DNA of 64,000 nt from Methylocapsa aurea (GCF_000746085.1 NZ_JQKO01000010.1:124001-188000); one strand, 5' to 3'; shown: positions 1 through 8,104, counted from the stretch's first letter. Numbers and translations: made by a program. Notes: generated from the letters alone by a model not told the origin.

Positions 1-644
1 TGCCGATCGCCGGTTTCCTTGCCGGTGCCGCCGAGCGTCACATTTTGCAAGATGGAGACATCATCGTCGATCACGGATGTCGCGCCGACGACGAGGCCGG
101 TCGCATGGTCGAGGAAAATGCCCTTGCCGAAACGCGCGGCCGGATTGATGTCGGTTTGGAAAACGTCCGATGAGCGGCTCTGCAAATAAAGCGCGAAATC
201 GGCGCGATCATGGGTCCAGAGCCAATGCGCCAGCCGATGCGTCTGAATGGCGTGGTAGCCCTTGAAGTAGAGAAAGGGTTCGATCAAGCGCTCGCAGGCG
301 GGGTCGCGTTCAAGGACCGCCCCTATGTCGGCGCGGAAAGCGGTGGGGATCGAGGGGTCGTCGGCGATTGCTTTGCCGAATGCGTCGGCGATGAGATAGG
401 CCGGAACCGTCTCGTTGCCGAGTCGCGCCGAAATCCGATGAGCGACGGCGTCTTCGAAATTTGACCGGTTCAGAATGGAATTCACAAACAGCGGCGCCAA
501 GACGCGTTCATGCGAAAACGCGTCTTCGGCCTCTTGCCGCAGGCGCGCCCAAAGCAATTCGGAAAGATCCGCCTCCGTTTTGGACGCGGCCGGCGGCTGA
601 GGGTTTGTAATAAGCGTCATTTGCCCGATTACCCGTCGGTTCAT
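1..644 (-). CDS. cysE: Serine O-acetyltransferase, N-terminal part (cut by left edge)
   Basis: Acetylates serine to O-acetylserine, the first step of cysteine synthesis in the cytoplasm. Translating the minus strand from 620 gives an N-terminal helical domain (ELLWARLRQEAEDAF) and then the start of the left-handed beta-helix with the motifs DINPAARFGKGIFLDHATG, VVGATSVIDDD and LQNVTLGGTGKETGDRH, which are diagnostic of CysE. The 3' end lies beyond position 1. Two in-frame ATG codons (644 and 620) could start the protein; the homologous region begins near the second. TauE and an ATC-hydrolase-like gene nearby give a loose sulfur theme. The identification is firm and the start is not. Confidence 0.93.
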   Translation of the reverse strand, partial: MNRRVIGQMTLITNPQPPAASKTEADLSELLWARLRQEAEDAFSHERVLAPLFVNSILNRSNFEDAVAHRISARLGNETVPAYLIADAFGKAIADDPSIPTAFRADIGAVLERDPACERLIEPFLYFKGYHAIQTHRLAHWLWTHDRADFALYLQSRSSDVFQTDINPAARFGKGIFLDHATGLVVGATSVIDDDVSILQNVTLGGTGKETGDR

Positions 645-1142
645 GGGCCCGGTCTCCCAAAACATAGATAGCGTCTTCGGCCTCGCCAGCGTGTCTTGCC
701 CCAATCGCGCTTCGCCCAAAGCTGACGGCGCGGCGATTCGCGGGCCCGCTCCAGACCGGGCGCGGAGATCGACCAAAACCGCCGCAAATTATAAGTTGGT
801 CGATAGATTAAATGGATAAAGCGAATTTGTCGATGGCCGCTCTCTTATTTTGCGCAAGCGACGGTTCCCACGCCGCTGCTGCCCCGCGACGAACCTACTA
901 AAGCGGCGCTTTCGGCGCCAAATAATATCAAGAATAACGCATTTGACAGGCCAAGGAGCGCTAAATTTTTTTGAAGCATGGCCGCCGCAGGGCCAAAGCC
1001 TTTTCGCGCGAAGCAGAAACCCGTTGGCGTCAATAAAATGCAAGAAAACAAACAACTACAGCCTCTCTCCAATGTTGCCGAGTCGAAGAGAGCTCTAACC
1101 GCGGTCTCAGGGCGGATTGACCTCGCTTGAATTAAGACATTT
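645..1142. other. Intergenic region between cysE and the TauE gene
   Basis: No convincing gene is present: the short reading frames here overlap each other and show no family features. It must hold the divergent promoters of cysE (minus) and the TauE gene (plus). A GCGCTTTCGGCGCC inverted repeat lies near 907-920. A degenerate copy of intergenic repeat family C lies near 1008-1064, recognisable by the GGCGTCAATAAAATGC core. Confidence 0.5.
1008..1064 (+). repeat. Degenerate copy of intergenic repeat family C
   Basis: The stretch follows the same order as the clearer copy at 29971-30074: a GAAG(C/T) start, CCCGTTGGCGTCAATAAAATGC against CCGGTTCGCGTTAAGAAAATGC, then (A)AGAAAACAAA and CTACAGC against CTAGAGC. 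About three quarters of aligned positions match by eye. It looks like an old, decayed copy. Confidence 0.45.
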
Positions 1143-1970
1143 ATGCAAATGAACTGGGTTCAGGCATTGGAGACGTTGAAGCAGGTGGACTGGCACGTCA
1201 TCAATCCGCTCTATTCGATTTCCGGCTTTATCGTTGGCGTTCTCGTCGGGTTTACCGGCGTTGGCGGCGGTTCTCTCATGACGCCGCTTCTCGTGCTGCT
1301 CTTTGGGATTGCGCCTGGGACCGCCGTCGGCACCGACCTTCTCTACGCCGCGATCACGAAAGCCAGCGGAACCCTCGTTCATGGCCTGAACCGCACCGTC
1401 GATTGGCGCATCGTCCGCCGTCTCGCCGGCGGAAGCATCCCGGCGACCGGTCTGACTTTGCTGTTCCTCAACTATATCGGCGCGAGCCAGCACGGCGCGA
1501 GCGGACTGATCACGACCGTTCTCGGCATCGCCCTCATCCTGACCGCGATCACCTTGAATTTCCGCAAATGGCTGCTCTCGCGTCTCGCCGCCTATGTGGA
1601 AGGCTTGTCGGATGGCCAAACCCGGCTCTTGACTAATCTATTCGGCGCCTTTCTCGGCGTGCTGGTCTCAATCTCGTCGGTCGGAGCCGGGGCGATTGGC
1701 GTGACTGTGCTCATTCTCCTTTATCCGAATATCCTATCGGCCCGCATCGTCGGCTCCGACATTGCCCATGCTGTGCCTTTGACCTTGATCGCCGGCATAG
1801 GCCATTGGTTCTTGGGCTCGATCGACTGGGCCTTGCTGATGTCGCTGCTGATCGGTTCGGTGCCGGGAATTATGATCGCCAGTCGGCTGGCCGCTTTTGT
1901 GCCGGAGCGCGTGCTGCGACCCGTGCTTGCCGGCGCGCTCGCCGTCGTCGGCGCGAAGCTGAGCATTTGA
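1143..1970 (+). CDS. TauE/SafE-family membrane transporter (sulfite exporter-like)
   Basis: A 275-residue inner-membrane protein of the TauE/SafE (formerly DUF81) family, proposed to export sulfite or organosulfur anions. It shows the family's two-fold pattern: an N-terminal glycine-rich turn (VGFTGVGGGSLMTPLLVLLFG, residues ~35-55) and a second half beginning FGAFLGVLVSISSVGAGAIGV (~168-188), with about eight hydrophobic helices in all. Length is normal for the family. ATG codons at 1143 and 1149 are both possible starts, and neither has a strong ribosome binding site. The substrate cannot be read from sequence. The nearby cysE is suggestive but the genes are divergent, not in an operon. Confidence 0.88.
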   Translation: MQMNWVQALETLKQVDWHVINPLYSISGFIVGVLVGFTGVGGGSLMTPLLVLLFGIAPGTAVGTDLLYAAITKASGTLVHGLNRTVDWRIVRRLAGGSIPATGLTLLFLNYIGASQHGASGLITTVLGIALILTAITLNFRKWLLSRLAAYVEGLSDGQTRLLTNLFGAFLGVLVSISSVGAGAIGVTVLILLYPNILSARIVGSDIAHAVPLTLIAGIGHWFLGSIDWALLMSLLIGSVPGIMIASRLAAFVPERVLRPVLAGALAVVGAKLSI

Positions 1971-2639
1971 TCAATTCTCTCCACCGGGCTCCGCCAGCGC
2001 CGCATAGCGAAAATCGCAATGATCATCGCCCGCCATGATGGTTTTCGTTCGGGTCAGGCGGATGCCGGGATTGAAGCCGCTGCAAAAAGCGCCGTCGCGA
2101 TTGCAGGAAAGGACTGCGCCGAGTTCAGCGATGCCAAGCTCCCGGTACATGTCCGCATAGCGGCAGCGGGTGACGTCGAATTCCAGCCGGTCCGCCTGGC
2201 GAAGCTTGAGATCGAGTTGTAAGGCGTCGTTCTGTTTCCAGACGGCTAGAATTTCGGCATAGGCCAGAAGGTCGGCGCGACCCCCTGGCGCGCTTCGGGC
2301 GAAGGCCGCTCCCGCTGTCTCGGCAAGGCGGATCACCGCTTTCCTCAGGATTTCGAGCGCCCGTTCGCGCCCAAGTTCGACGGCGAGCGCTTTGAATATT
2401 TCTTTGGCGAATTCCGCTTCGATCCGGCGGCGCTCGAGAAGGCTCTGCGTCAAGGTGACCTCATGTTGAAACGGCGATCGCGATCGCTCGATGGGCTGCG
2501 GCCCTATCGGCCGCCGGGTCCGCCGGAGCGCCGGCGCCGGCCGGACGGGCCCCTGCGGGCTGGCGACGCCTCGCATTCCGTCAGGTTGATCCGATCCGCC
2601 GGGGATATTGGCCCCCCCCCCGGGGGGGGGCTTCGACAT
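1971..2639 (-). CDS. L-2-amino-thiazoline-4-carboxylic acid hydrolase-like protein
   Basis: Residues ~63-222 match the ATC-hydrolase family, which opens the thiazoline ring on the route from 2-aminothiazoline-4-carboxylate to cysteine. Key segments are LLERRRIEAEFAKEIF, FDVTRCRYADMYRELG, ELGAVLSCNRDGAFCSGF and the C-terminal TIMAGDDHCDFRY. The C, H and D residues of CRYA, CNRDGxFC and HCDFRY are all present. The first ~60 residues are proline/arginine-rich, unlike the family, and begin with PPPGGG encoded by a C/G homopolymer tract. The true start may be an internal codon such as ATG near 2576 or TTG near 2453. The role is inferred from family membership; such proteins often serve unknown substrates. 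Confidence 0.72.
   Translation of the reverse strand: MSKPPPGGGANIPGGSDQPDGMRGVASPQGPVRPAPALRRTRRPIGPQPIERSRSPFQHEVTLTQSLLERRRIEAEFAKEIFKALAVELGRERALEILRKAVIRLAETAGAAFARSAPGGRADLLAYAEILAVWKQNDALQLDLKLRQADRLEFDVTRCRYADMYRELGIAELGAVLSCNRDGAFCSGFNPGIRLTRTKTIMAGDDHCDFRYAALAEPGGEN
2611..2630. repeat. C10-G9 homopolymer palindrome
   Basis: Ten C followed by nine G form a perfect self-complementary tract, followed directly by GGCTTCGACATA and GGCTTCGACC, a short direct repeat. It falls in the 5' part of the ATC-hydrolase reading frame. Tracts like this are prone to slippage and to sequencing or assembly error. Confidence 0.9.
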
Positions 2640-2734
2640 AGGCTTCGACCGAAAGCCTCGCTACATTTGATCCTGTAAAAGGCCGCTCTCGGCTGTGGCG
2701 ACATTGAAAACATCGCCGATCATGCGTTCGCCGA

Positions 2735-3087
2735 TCAGCGTTCTATCCGCGCCGCGCTGCCGGCTTCCAGACGCACTGCATGGACAATTTTCAAGGCGGA
2801 GGCGGTTGCCCGGGCGCCATCGATGCGAACGGTGGCGTCTTTCGGATAGCTGATTCGCAGGTCGTTGACGATAATGCCGCCGAATTGCTCGATCGCGCCA
2901 ATGACGCCTGTGCCGCCGACGCCTCATCGTCCTCGCGCGGGTCCAGAGCGACCGCCTCGCCTGTGCCGCCGATCCCCTGATCGAGAGGCGTCGCGGCGGC
3001 GAAGCGGCCGAATGGAATCAAAGCCGTTGAAAGGGTGGCCAGGAAAGCCAAAGCTCTCCGGCGAGTCGGGAAACGAGGATCGCTCAC
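2735..3087 (-). pseudogene. DUF5666-type exported protein, frameshifted and truncated
   Basis: The gene starts with GTG, overlapping the stop of the DUF6502 gene (GTGA). It encodes a Tat-like leader (TRRRALAFLATLSTALIPFG, residues ~8-27) followed by LDQGIGGTGEAVALDPREDDE. The reading frame is then lost near 2921. In the next frame it continues as GVGGTGVIGAIEQFGGIIVN, DLRISYPKDATVRIDG and KIVHAVRLEAG, which is typical DUF5666 sequence, before a TGA at 2735-2737. A one-base loss explains the shift, since inserting a C would restore the repeat motif DRGVGGTG. Even in the corrected frame it is shorter than I expect for the family, so the 3' end also appears lost. A sequencing error for the frameshift alone cannot be excluded. 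Confidence 0.7.
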
Positions 3088-3959
3088 TGGCTGGGCCCTC
3101 GCGCGTCGTTCTCTTGCGCGGGTGATTCTGGCTGCGGCTTGGCGTCCTTTTCGCGATAGATATAGACGCCAAGGGTCCAGCGATATTTGCCGCCCGCATC
3201 GGTCTCGCAGGCGTCATGCGCCTCGCGATTGGCCTCCTGCAAGACTCCCAGGGCAAGATCGCGCGAGCGCTCCTCGAGGCGCTGGGCCAAAGCCTCGGAC
3301 AACCCCTCATAATGCACCGCGCGCTCCAGAAATCTGGGCTTCTCCCCGAGGACATTGGCGACAGCGGCCGCAGCATGATCGTGCAGGTTGCGGCCAAGAT
3401 AGTAAAGCTGCTGATCGCTGCCCGAATGCGGCACGAAAGCGGCTTCGGCCAGGACAACGCGGCCTTCGGCGTCGATTGTGACGAGCTTGCGGTCGAGCCA
3501 CTCGTCGAGCACGGCCCTCGGACGGACGTCGCGCGTGACGGAGGCGACAAGAGATTCAAATGACGCATCCCCGTCATGTTCGCTGAGCCGGGGCAGGGGC
3601 AGCGGCCTCTTTCGTTCATCCGTGAATTGCGGCGCGGCGAGCCAGCGCGCGATGATGCGGCTGGCGCGCGACACGCAGGCGGGCGCGGCGCTAATGGGCG
3701 CGCCAGCTCCGCGCAGCCGCCGCACCTCTTTGCGATGGATGCCGGTCAGCAAACTGACGCGGCTGTCGGTCTGCTCCTTACGGGACAAGGCGAAATCATA
3801 TTCCGCCACGTTCACATAGAGTTCGCGCAACAGATCGCAGAGCGCGGGAAATGTGATTCCGCTGTGGATCAAAAGCCGCACCAGCGGACGGAGCAGGCGC
3901 GCGATCGGCGCCTGCAGCCTTGCCGCGTCCGGAAGCGTGCGGGGGGAGGGATCATCCAT
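3084..3959 (-). CDS. DUF6502 family protein
   Basis: A 291-residue soluble protein matching the DUF6502 family: LLRPLVRLLIHSGITFPALCDLLRELYVNVA at the N-terminus, then TDSRVSLLTGIHRKEVRRLR (residues ~64-83), which resembles a helix-turn-helix, and a C-terminal half with FVPHSGSDQQLYYLGRNLHDHAAAAVANVLG. The family is widespread in proteobacteria and its function is unknown to me. The stop overlaps the start of the DUF5666 gene by four bases, so the two are translationally coupled, a pairing I recall from other genomes. The HTH-like N-terminus and the paired inverted repeats upstream (3986-4029) make a DNA-binding or autoregulatory role a reasonable guess, not a demonstrated one. Confidence 0.85.
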   Translation of the reverse strand: MDDPSPRTLPDAARLQAPIARLLRPLVRLLIHSGITFPALCDLLRELYVNVAEYDFALSRKEQTDSRVSLLTGIHRKEVRRLRGAGAPISAAPACVSRASRIIARWLAAPQFTDERKRPLPLPRLSEHDGDASFESLVASVTRDVRPRAVLDEWLDRKLVTIDAEGRVVLAEAAFVPHSGSDQQLYYLGRNLHDHAAAAVANVLGEKPRFLERAVHYEGLSEALAQRLEERSRDLALGVLQEANREAHDACETDAGGKYRWTLGVYIYREKDAKPQPESPAQENDARGPSQ

Positions 3960-4452
3960 CCCAGCAGCATATGGACTAAGTTTGAGTGGGCGACAATCCC
4001 ACAGGTTACAAAGTGGGATTGTTACCCACTTTGTGCTTCTACAGGGAACGCGGCGCGGTCTTGCGTCGCCAGTCGGTCTTTTTCCATTTCAGGTCCGGAA
4101 GCCACTTGGGACACATCGGCCATGCCAGCGCGGAGCGCGCCACAGATCCGCGCCGGTCCGGATGATCCGAGGGGCGTTTCCTGGCCCAGAGCTCTTGCGG
4201 CATTAGCGCCTTGTCCGAAATGTCTGGCGATTCGCCAGCGCAAGTCCGGTCGATGGGACGCATTCGCGTTTCGAGGACCCGCATCGGGACAGAGGAATCC
4301 GCGCCTCTCTGCGGCGAAAAGGTCCGGTGCTGTCTGTCGGAGCCGCTCCAACGCCAAAAAAACCACTTTAGGCCTCCTGCGGCGCGGACGGCTTAACTGG
4401 TCGTTAACCATACGTTGCGTAAATGAACGAAGCACACTCTTGAGGCCCGCTC
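3960..4452. other. Intergenic region between DUF6502 gene and minC
   Basis: It holds the divergent promoters of the DUF6502 gene (minus) and minC (plus). The minus-proximal 70 bases carry two GTGGG-N7-CCCAC inverted repeats. The rest (4040-4390) has open frames on both strands but none with recognisable motifs or a fitting start. An AT-richer stretch with GTTAACCATACG near 4402-4413 is the likely minC promoter area. Confidence 0.5.
3986..4029. promoter_or_regulatory. Paired inverted repeats, candidate operator of the DUF6502 gene
   Basis: Two copies of GTGGG-N7-CCCAC lie at 3986-4002 and 4013-4029, 10 bases apart, with centres 27 bases apart. The inner halves also form a perfect 10-base inverted repeat (ACAATCCCAC at 3993-4002, GTGGGATTGT at 4013-4022). 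The nearer copy is 27 bases upstream of the DUF6502 start codon, which fits a repressor or activator site. The binding protein is unknown; the DUF6502 protein itself is a candidate. Confidence 0.7.
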
Positions 4453-5166
4453 GTGACAGCCGTAACCCGCCCGCGTCACTCCATCCGTTTTCACAGCCGT
4501 TCGTACCATGCGATGGCCCTCGCGCCGGAGCCGCCCGTCGCGAACTGGCTCGCCGAGCTCGACGCCTGGCTCGAACGCTCGCCTGGCTTTTTCGCCAGCC
4601 GACCGATCGTCCTCGACCTGTTCTCCCGCAAGCTCAGCAAGAGCGATGTGGAGAGTTTGACGAAAGACCTGCTTGAGAGAAAAATCCAGGTCCTGGGCTT
4701 GGAGGGCGCCGATCCGTCCTTCGCTGAATTCGGGCTGCCGCCTTTGCTGACGAGCGGCGTGCGCCCGGCGAATGCGATCGCCGATGTGCCGGACGACGTG
4801 AATGATGGCGAACCGGTCGCGGCGCCGGTGGTCCAGCGGCCGAATTCCCTGCTGCTCGACAGCCCGGTCCGCTCCGGCCAATATATCGAACATCTGCAAG
4901 GCGACGTGATCGTCATTGGCTCCGTCGCATCAGGCGCCGAGGTCATCGCCGGCGGCTCGATCCACATTTATGGGACGCTCCGGGGCAGGGCGATCGCCGG
5001 CGCCGGCGATCCCCGCGCGCGCATTTTCTGCCGCAAGCTCGAAGCGGAGCTTCTTGCGATCGATGGCCTCTACATGACCGCCGACGACATGGAGCCGCAG
5101 TTTCGCGGCCGGTCCGTCCGCGTCTGGCTCGACGGCAATACGGTGATGATGACGGCTCAAGATTAA
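4453..5166 (+). CDS. minC: Septum site-determining protein MinC
   Basis: Inhibits FtsZ assembly away from mid-cell when recruited to the membrane by MinD. The N-terminal FtsZ-binding region starts with RHSIRFHSRSYHAMALAPEPP, followed by LDLFSRKLSKSDVESLTKDL. The C-terminal beta-helix is clear from residue ~140: GQYIEHLQGDVIVIGSVASGAEVIAGGSIHIYGTLRGRAIAG and ARIFCRKLEAELLAIDGLYMTADD. Length 237 aa is usual. The start is GTG at 4453; starting at the internal ATG (4510) would delete conserved N-terminal residues. minD begins 15 bases after the stop, so minCDE form one operon. Confidence 0.96.
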   Translation: MTAVTRPRHSIRFHSRSYHAMALAPEPPVANWLAELDAWLERSPGFFASRPIVLDLFSRKLSKSDVESLTKDLLERKIQVLGLEGADPSFAEFGLPPLLTSGVRPANAIADVPDDVNDGEPVAAPVVQRPNSLLLDSPVRSGQYIEHLQGDVIVIGSVASGAEVIAGGSIHIYGTLRGRAIAGAGDPRARIFCRKLEAELLAIDGLYMTADDMEPQFRGRSVRVWLDGNTVMMTAQD

Positions 5167-5181
5167 TGGGGAGATAGCAGC

Positions 5182-5997
5182 ATGGCCAAGGTATTGGTCG
5201 TTACGTCCGGCAAGGGCGGCGTCGGCAAGACGACATCGACGGCGGCGCTGGGCGTGGCGCTGGCGAAGGGCGGAAAAAACGTCGTCCTCGTCGATTTCGA
5301 CGTTGGGTTGCGCAATCTCGATCTGGTGATGGGCGCCGAACGCAGGGTGGTCTACGACCTGATCAATGTCGTGCAAGGCGACGCCAAGCTGGCGCAAGCG
5401 CTCATTCGCGACAAGCGGATCCAGACGCTGTCATTGCTTCCCGCCTCGCAGACGCGGGACAAGGACGCCCTGACCGACGAAGGCGTCGCCCGCGTCATCG
5501 CCGAGCTGAAAGAGAAATTCGATTGGATCATCTGCGACAGCCCGGCCGGGATCGAGCGCGGCGCGACGCTCGCCATGCGCCACGCCGACGTCGCCATCGT
5601 GGTGACAAATCCTGAAGTCTCCTCGGTCCGCGATTCGGATCGGATCATCGGCCTCCTCGACTCCAAGACTGAAAAGGCGGAGCGGGGCGAGCATATGGAC
5701 AAGCACCTTCTGCTCACCCGCTATGACGCGGCGCGGGCCGAACGCGGCGAAATGCTGAAAGTCGAAGACGTGCTGGAGATCCTCTCCATCCCGCTGCTGG
5801 GGATCATCCCGGAAAGCGAGGAAGTGCTTCGCGCCTCGAACGTCGGCGCGCCGGTAACCCTCAGTGACACGCCGAGCGCGCCGGCGCGGGCCTATCTGGA
5901 CGCCGCCCGCAGACTCAATGGCGAAGCCCTGGAAATGACTGTTCCGAGCGACCGAAAGGGGCTCTTTGGCAAGCTTTTTGGACGGAGGGCCGCATGA
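5182..5997 (+). CDS. minD: Septum site-determining ATPase MinD
   Basis: A membrane-cycling ATPase of the ParA/MinD family that carries MinC and is released by MinE. It has the deviant Walker A KGGVGKTT (residues ~11-18), [15 protein letters not shown] (switch I), [15 protein letters not shown] (Walker B) and a C-terminal amphipathic membrane-targeting helix ([15 protein letters not shown]). At 271 aa it is standard. A purine-rich site (GGGGAGA) precedes the ATG. The stop overlaps the minE start (ATGA). Confidence 0.98.
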   Translation: MAKVLVVTSGKGGVGKTTSTAALGVALAKGGKNVVLVDFDVGLRNLDLVMGAERRVVYDLINVVQGDAKLAQALIRDKRIQTLSLLPASQTRDKDALTDEGVARVIAELKEKFDWIICDSPAGIERGATLAMRHADVAIVVTNPEVSSVRDSDRIIGLLDSKTEKAERGEHMDKHLLLTRYDAARAERGEMLKVEDVLEILSIPLLGIIPESEEVLRASNVGAPVTLSDTPSAPARAYLDAARRLNGEALEMTVPSDRKGLFGKLFGRRAA

Positions 5998-6413
5998 ACC
6001 TGATCAGCTTTTTCAAACGGCCGAACACTTCGGCGCCGGTCGCCCGGGAGCGGCTGAAGCTCATGCTGGCGCATGAACGCGCCGCCTTCGGCGCCTCGGA
6101 CGTCATCGCTTTGCTTCAGGACGAGATCGTGGCGGTGATCGCCAAGCATTTTCCGGTCGAGCCGGAAGCGATCAAAATCCGCATGGACCGTGGCGACGCG
6201 ATTTCAACGCTCGAAGTCGAGGTCGAAATTCCGACTCCCTTGTGCGTCAATATTTCCTTGAACGCGCCAAAGCCGGAGTTGAAGGCGGTTAACTCCGAGG
6301 CGGATGCGCCGAGGCTGGCGTCGAGCGGGCCGAAGCCGGATTCTCTCGGCCCGGCGCTGGCGAACGCGGCAAAACGCGAGCGAGTCGACCTTCACATCGA
6401 GGCCGACGGCTGA
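5994..6413 (+). CDS. minE: Cell division topological specificity factor MinE, long C-terminus
   Basis: Stimulates MinD ATPase and so positions the division site. It has an N-terminal membrane/MinD-binding part ([28 protein letters not shown]) and the dimerisation core ([10 protein letters not shown]-type segment, then [19 protein letters not shown], residues ~48-80). The family is usually near 85-100 residues; this one has 139. The extra ~45 residues ([20 protein letters not shown] onward) are rich in A, P and S, ending [10 protein letters not shown], and look disordered. The start overlaps minD by four bases. Confidence 0.96.
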   Translation: MNLISFFKRPNTSAPVARERLKLMLAHERAAFGASDVIALLQDEIVAVIAKHFPVEPEAIKIRMDRGDAISTLEVEVEIPTPLCVNISLNAPKPELKAVNSEADAPRLASSGPKPDSLGPALANAAKRERVDLHIEADG

Positions 6414-6443
6414 GGGCGACGCCGCCCGGTCCGTTCATCGCAA

Positions 6444-6557
6444 GAGCATGTTCCAAAAAAAGGCGATCGATTTTTTTTATTAGAACATGCTCCATTTTTT
6501 GAATCCGAGCGATTCCTGTTCGATCAGATGACTCAATCTGATCGGGAAGCGCTCTGG
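6444..6557 (+). repeat. Composite intergenic repeat, family A (copy 1)
   Basis: It starts with GAGCATGTTC (6444-6453) and its exact inverse GAACATGCTC (6483-6492), enclosing a T-rich loop. This is followed by CGAGCGATTCCTGTTCGATC, a GATCAGATG..CAATCTGATC inverted repeat and the terminal AAGCGCTCTGG. The same order of parts recurs at 14262-14395, 44968-45095 and 47176-47285, and reversed at 7436-7551. It lies just after minE and could also stop transcription. Confidence 0.85.
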
Positions 6558-6823
6558 ACAATCCTGCGTCTCCTTGCCGGATGGTCGAAGGTCCAGGCGC
6601 GGTCCTCGGCCTATCGGGAGCGTAGGCGCTTGGAGCCTCTGCCGGATCGTCCGATCATTTGACCTCGGACTATATCGGCCTCTCTCCATCCGTGTCATAA
6701 TATATGTTTAGCTGGCGCGCCCGGGCCGATGCCGGAGTGATGCGAGCGACGCCGCAGAGCGTCCCCGATCCGCTCCGCTTCTTCAGCCGGGTTGGTCGGC
6801 CAAGCTGCTATGGGAGCGACAGG

Positions 6824-7414
6824 ATGATCTCCAGACAAATTCTTCTATCGTTGCCCCTTCTCGCCGCGGCGACGTTCGCGCTCTCCGCCTGTGATGCGGG
6901 CCGGGGTGGGACGGCGACCATATCCTATCGTCAAGTCGGCGCATGCAATGGCTACGATGCGGCGGGAGGCCGGGTGGCGACGAGACAGAACGAAGCCTTT
7001 ATCGTCTTCAAGATCGAAGCGGTGGACAATTCGCAAGCCGGCATCGATTTCACATTCGTTCCGGCCCGCCTCTACGTGGACCAATCCACGGAGCAGCAAA
7101 AGGCGGAATGGATCGGCAACCGCATTCACCGCACGCTCTCCAACGATCCGAGATTTTCGCAAAGTCTTGGCGTTGTCAGCATCGCTCCGGTGACCGTGCC
7201 GCAAGGCCAGAAAATCGAGCCGAAAGGCTATGCCGTTGTTGCAGTGGCCACCGCCAAGCCAAATGGCGCGGAGGAAGCCAGTCAAACATCCTACGAGTTG
7301 TTGTATGACTCCCAGTCGGTCGGCGCGAAAGATCCGGCCATTGTCTTCAACAAGACCAACGCCTCGCAGACCACATGGCCGCAGACCGACGACTGCAAGG
7401 CGATCAAGCTGTAA
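6824..7414 (+). CDS. Predicted lipoprotein, unknown function
   Basis: A 196-residue protein with a lipoprotein signal: MISRQILLSLPLLAAATFALSAC, where LSAC is the lipobox and the cysteine (residue 23) would be lipid-modified. The mature part contains KIEAVDNSQAGIDFTFVPARLYVD and KGYAVVAVATAKPNGAEEAS. I recognise no named domain. The ATG at 6824 follows GGGAGCGACAGG and places the signal peptide at the N-terminus; an upstream in-frame start at 6704 would bury the signal and is unlikely. It is flanked on both sides by repeat family A and stands alone. Confidence 0.8.
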   Translation: MISRQILLSLPLLAAATFALSACDAGRGGTATISYRQVGACNGYDAAGGRVATRQNEAFIVFKIEAVDNSQAGIDFTFVPARLYVDQSTEQQKAEWIGNRIHRTLSNDPRFSQSLGVVSIAPVTVPQGQKIEPKGYAVVAVATAKPNGAEEASQTSYELLYDSQSVGAKDPAIVFNKTNASQTTWPQTDDCKAIKL

Positions 7415-7435
7415 TAGCCTGTCCACGGCGCGCTT

Positions 7436-7551
7436 AGAGCGCGTTCCGATTGGATGGAATCATCCAATCGATAAGAATTCGCTCCAGATCAATAAGTTGG
7501 AGCATGTTCTGATCGAAAAAGTCGATCAACTTTTTTAAGAACATGCTCTAG
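7436..7551 (-). repeat. Composite intergenic repeat, family A (copy 2, inverted)
   Basis: It reads AGAGCGCGTTCCGATTGGATG, then an ATTGGATG..CATCCAAT inverted repeat, GAATTCGCTCCAGATC, and GAGCATGTTCT...AGAACATGCTC. This is the reverse complement of the part order in copy 1. Together with copy 1 it brackets the lipoprotein gene in opposite orientations. Confidence 0.85.
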
Positions 7552-7655
7552 TTTGCGGCCCAGGTTCGGGATTGCCTGGAGCGCCGCGCCGATTTAGACC
7601 TCTTGCGCGCCATCGCGCCATTCTGGATCAATCAAGAAAAGTCGGGAGCCCGTCG

Positions 7656-7829
7656 GTGCATAAACAAAATCATCACGGACCCGCGCCAAAGCCCGCCGAT
7701 CGACCCGACTGGAGGCGGATTCATCACTCGCCGCTGTTCTGGGTCGGCGCCGCGCTGTTTTTGGCGGCGATCACGATCTATCTGTGGTCCGAAGACCTCT
7801 CCTGGCGGCCGACCGTCCAGCAGCAGTGA
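7656..7829 (+). CDS. Small single-helix membrane protein
   Basis: A 57-residue protein starting at GTG (7656), eight bases after a GGGAG ribosome binding site. It has a basic/proline-rich N-terminus (HKQNHHGPAPKPADRPDWRR), a single membrane helix (SPLFWVGAALFLAAITIYLW, ~30-49) and a short tail ending SWRPTVQQQ. Small proteins of this layout occur in related methylotrophs as far as I recall, and their function is unknown. The longer frame starting at 7572 lacks a ribosome binding site and adds only low-complexity arginine-rich sequence. Confidence 0.6.
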   Translation: MHKQNHHGPAPKPADRPDWRRIHHSPLFWVGAALFLAAITIYLWSEDLSWRPTVQQQ

Positions 7830-7882
7830 CGACCCGACCTCGCGTCGTCGCGTCCGTCCTTTAAGCCTCATCCAGTTACAAG

Positions 7883-8104
7883 CCCTCATGCTGAGGAGCG
7901 GGCGAAGCCCGCGTCTCGAAGCACGAGGGCGGCGCCTTTGCCCATCCTTCGAGACGCGCCCTGCAGGCGCTCCTCAGGATGAGGGGGCGCGTTTTCGCGC
8001 CCTTTCAACAGTCTAACACAAGCCCTTATCGCTCCTGTTCAAGCGATTGAGCCGAAGCCCTCATGCTGAGGAGATCGCGAAGCGATCGTCTCGAAGCACG
8101 AGGG
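7883..8104. repeat. REP-like palindromic cluster (three units)
   Basis: Units at 7883-7929 and 8058-8104 share CCCTCATGCTGAGGAG ... CGTCTCGAAGCACGAGGG and differ in an internal palindrome (CGGGCGAAGCCCG against ATCGCGAAGCGAT). A third, inverted unit at 7941-7985 reads CCATCCTTCGAGACG ... GCTCCTCAGGATGAGG. Alternating orientation is typical of REP/BIME clusters; the internal hairpins covary, which argues for a structural role. Confidence 0.85.

Noticed and set aside
3576-4676. A 366-codon plus-strand frame spanning the DUF6502 gene, its promoter and the minC start
   Set aside because: It overlaps real genes on both sides and the palindromic site; no motif in the translation.
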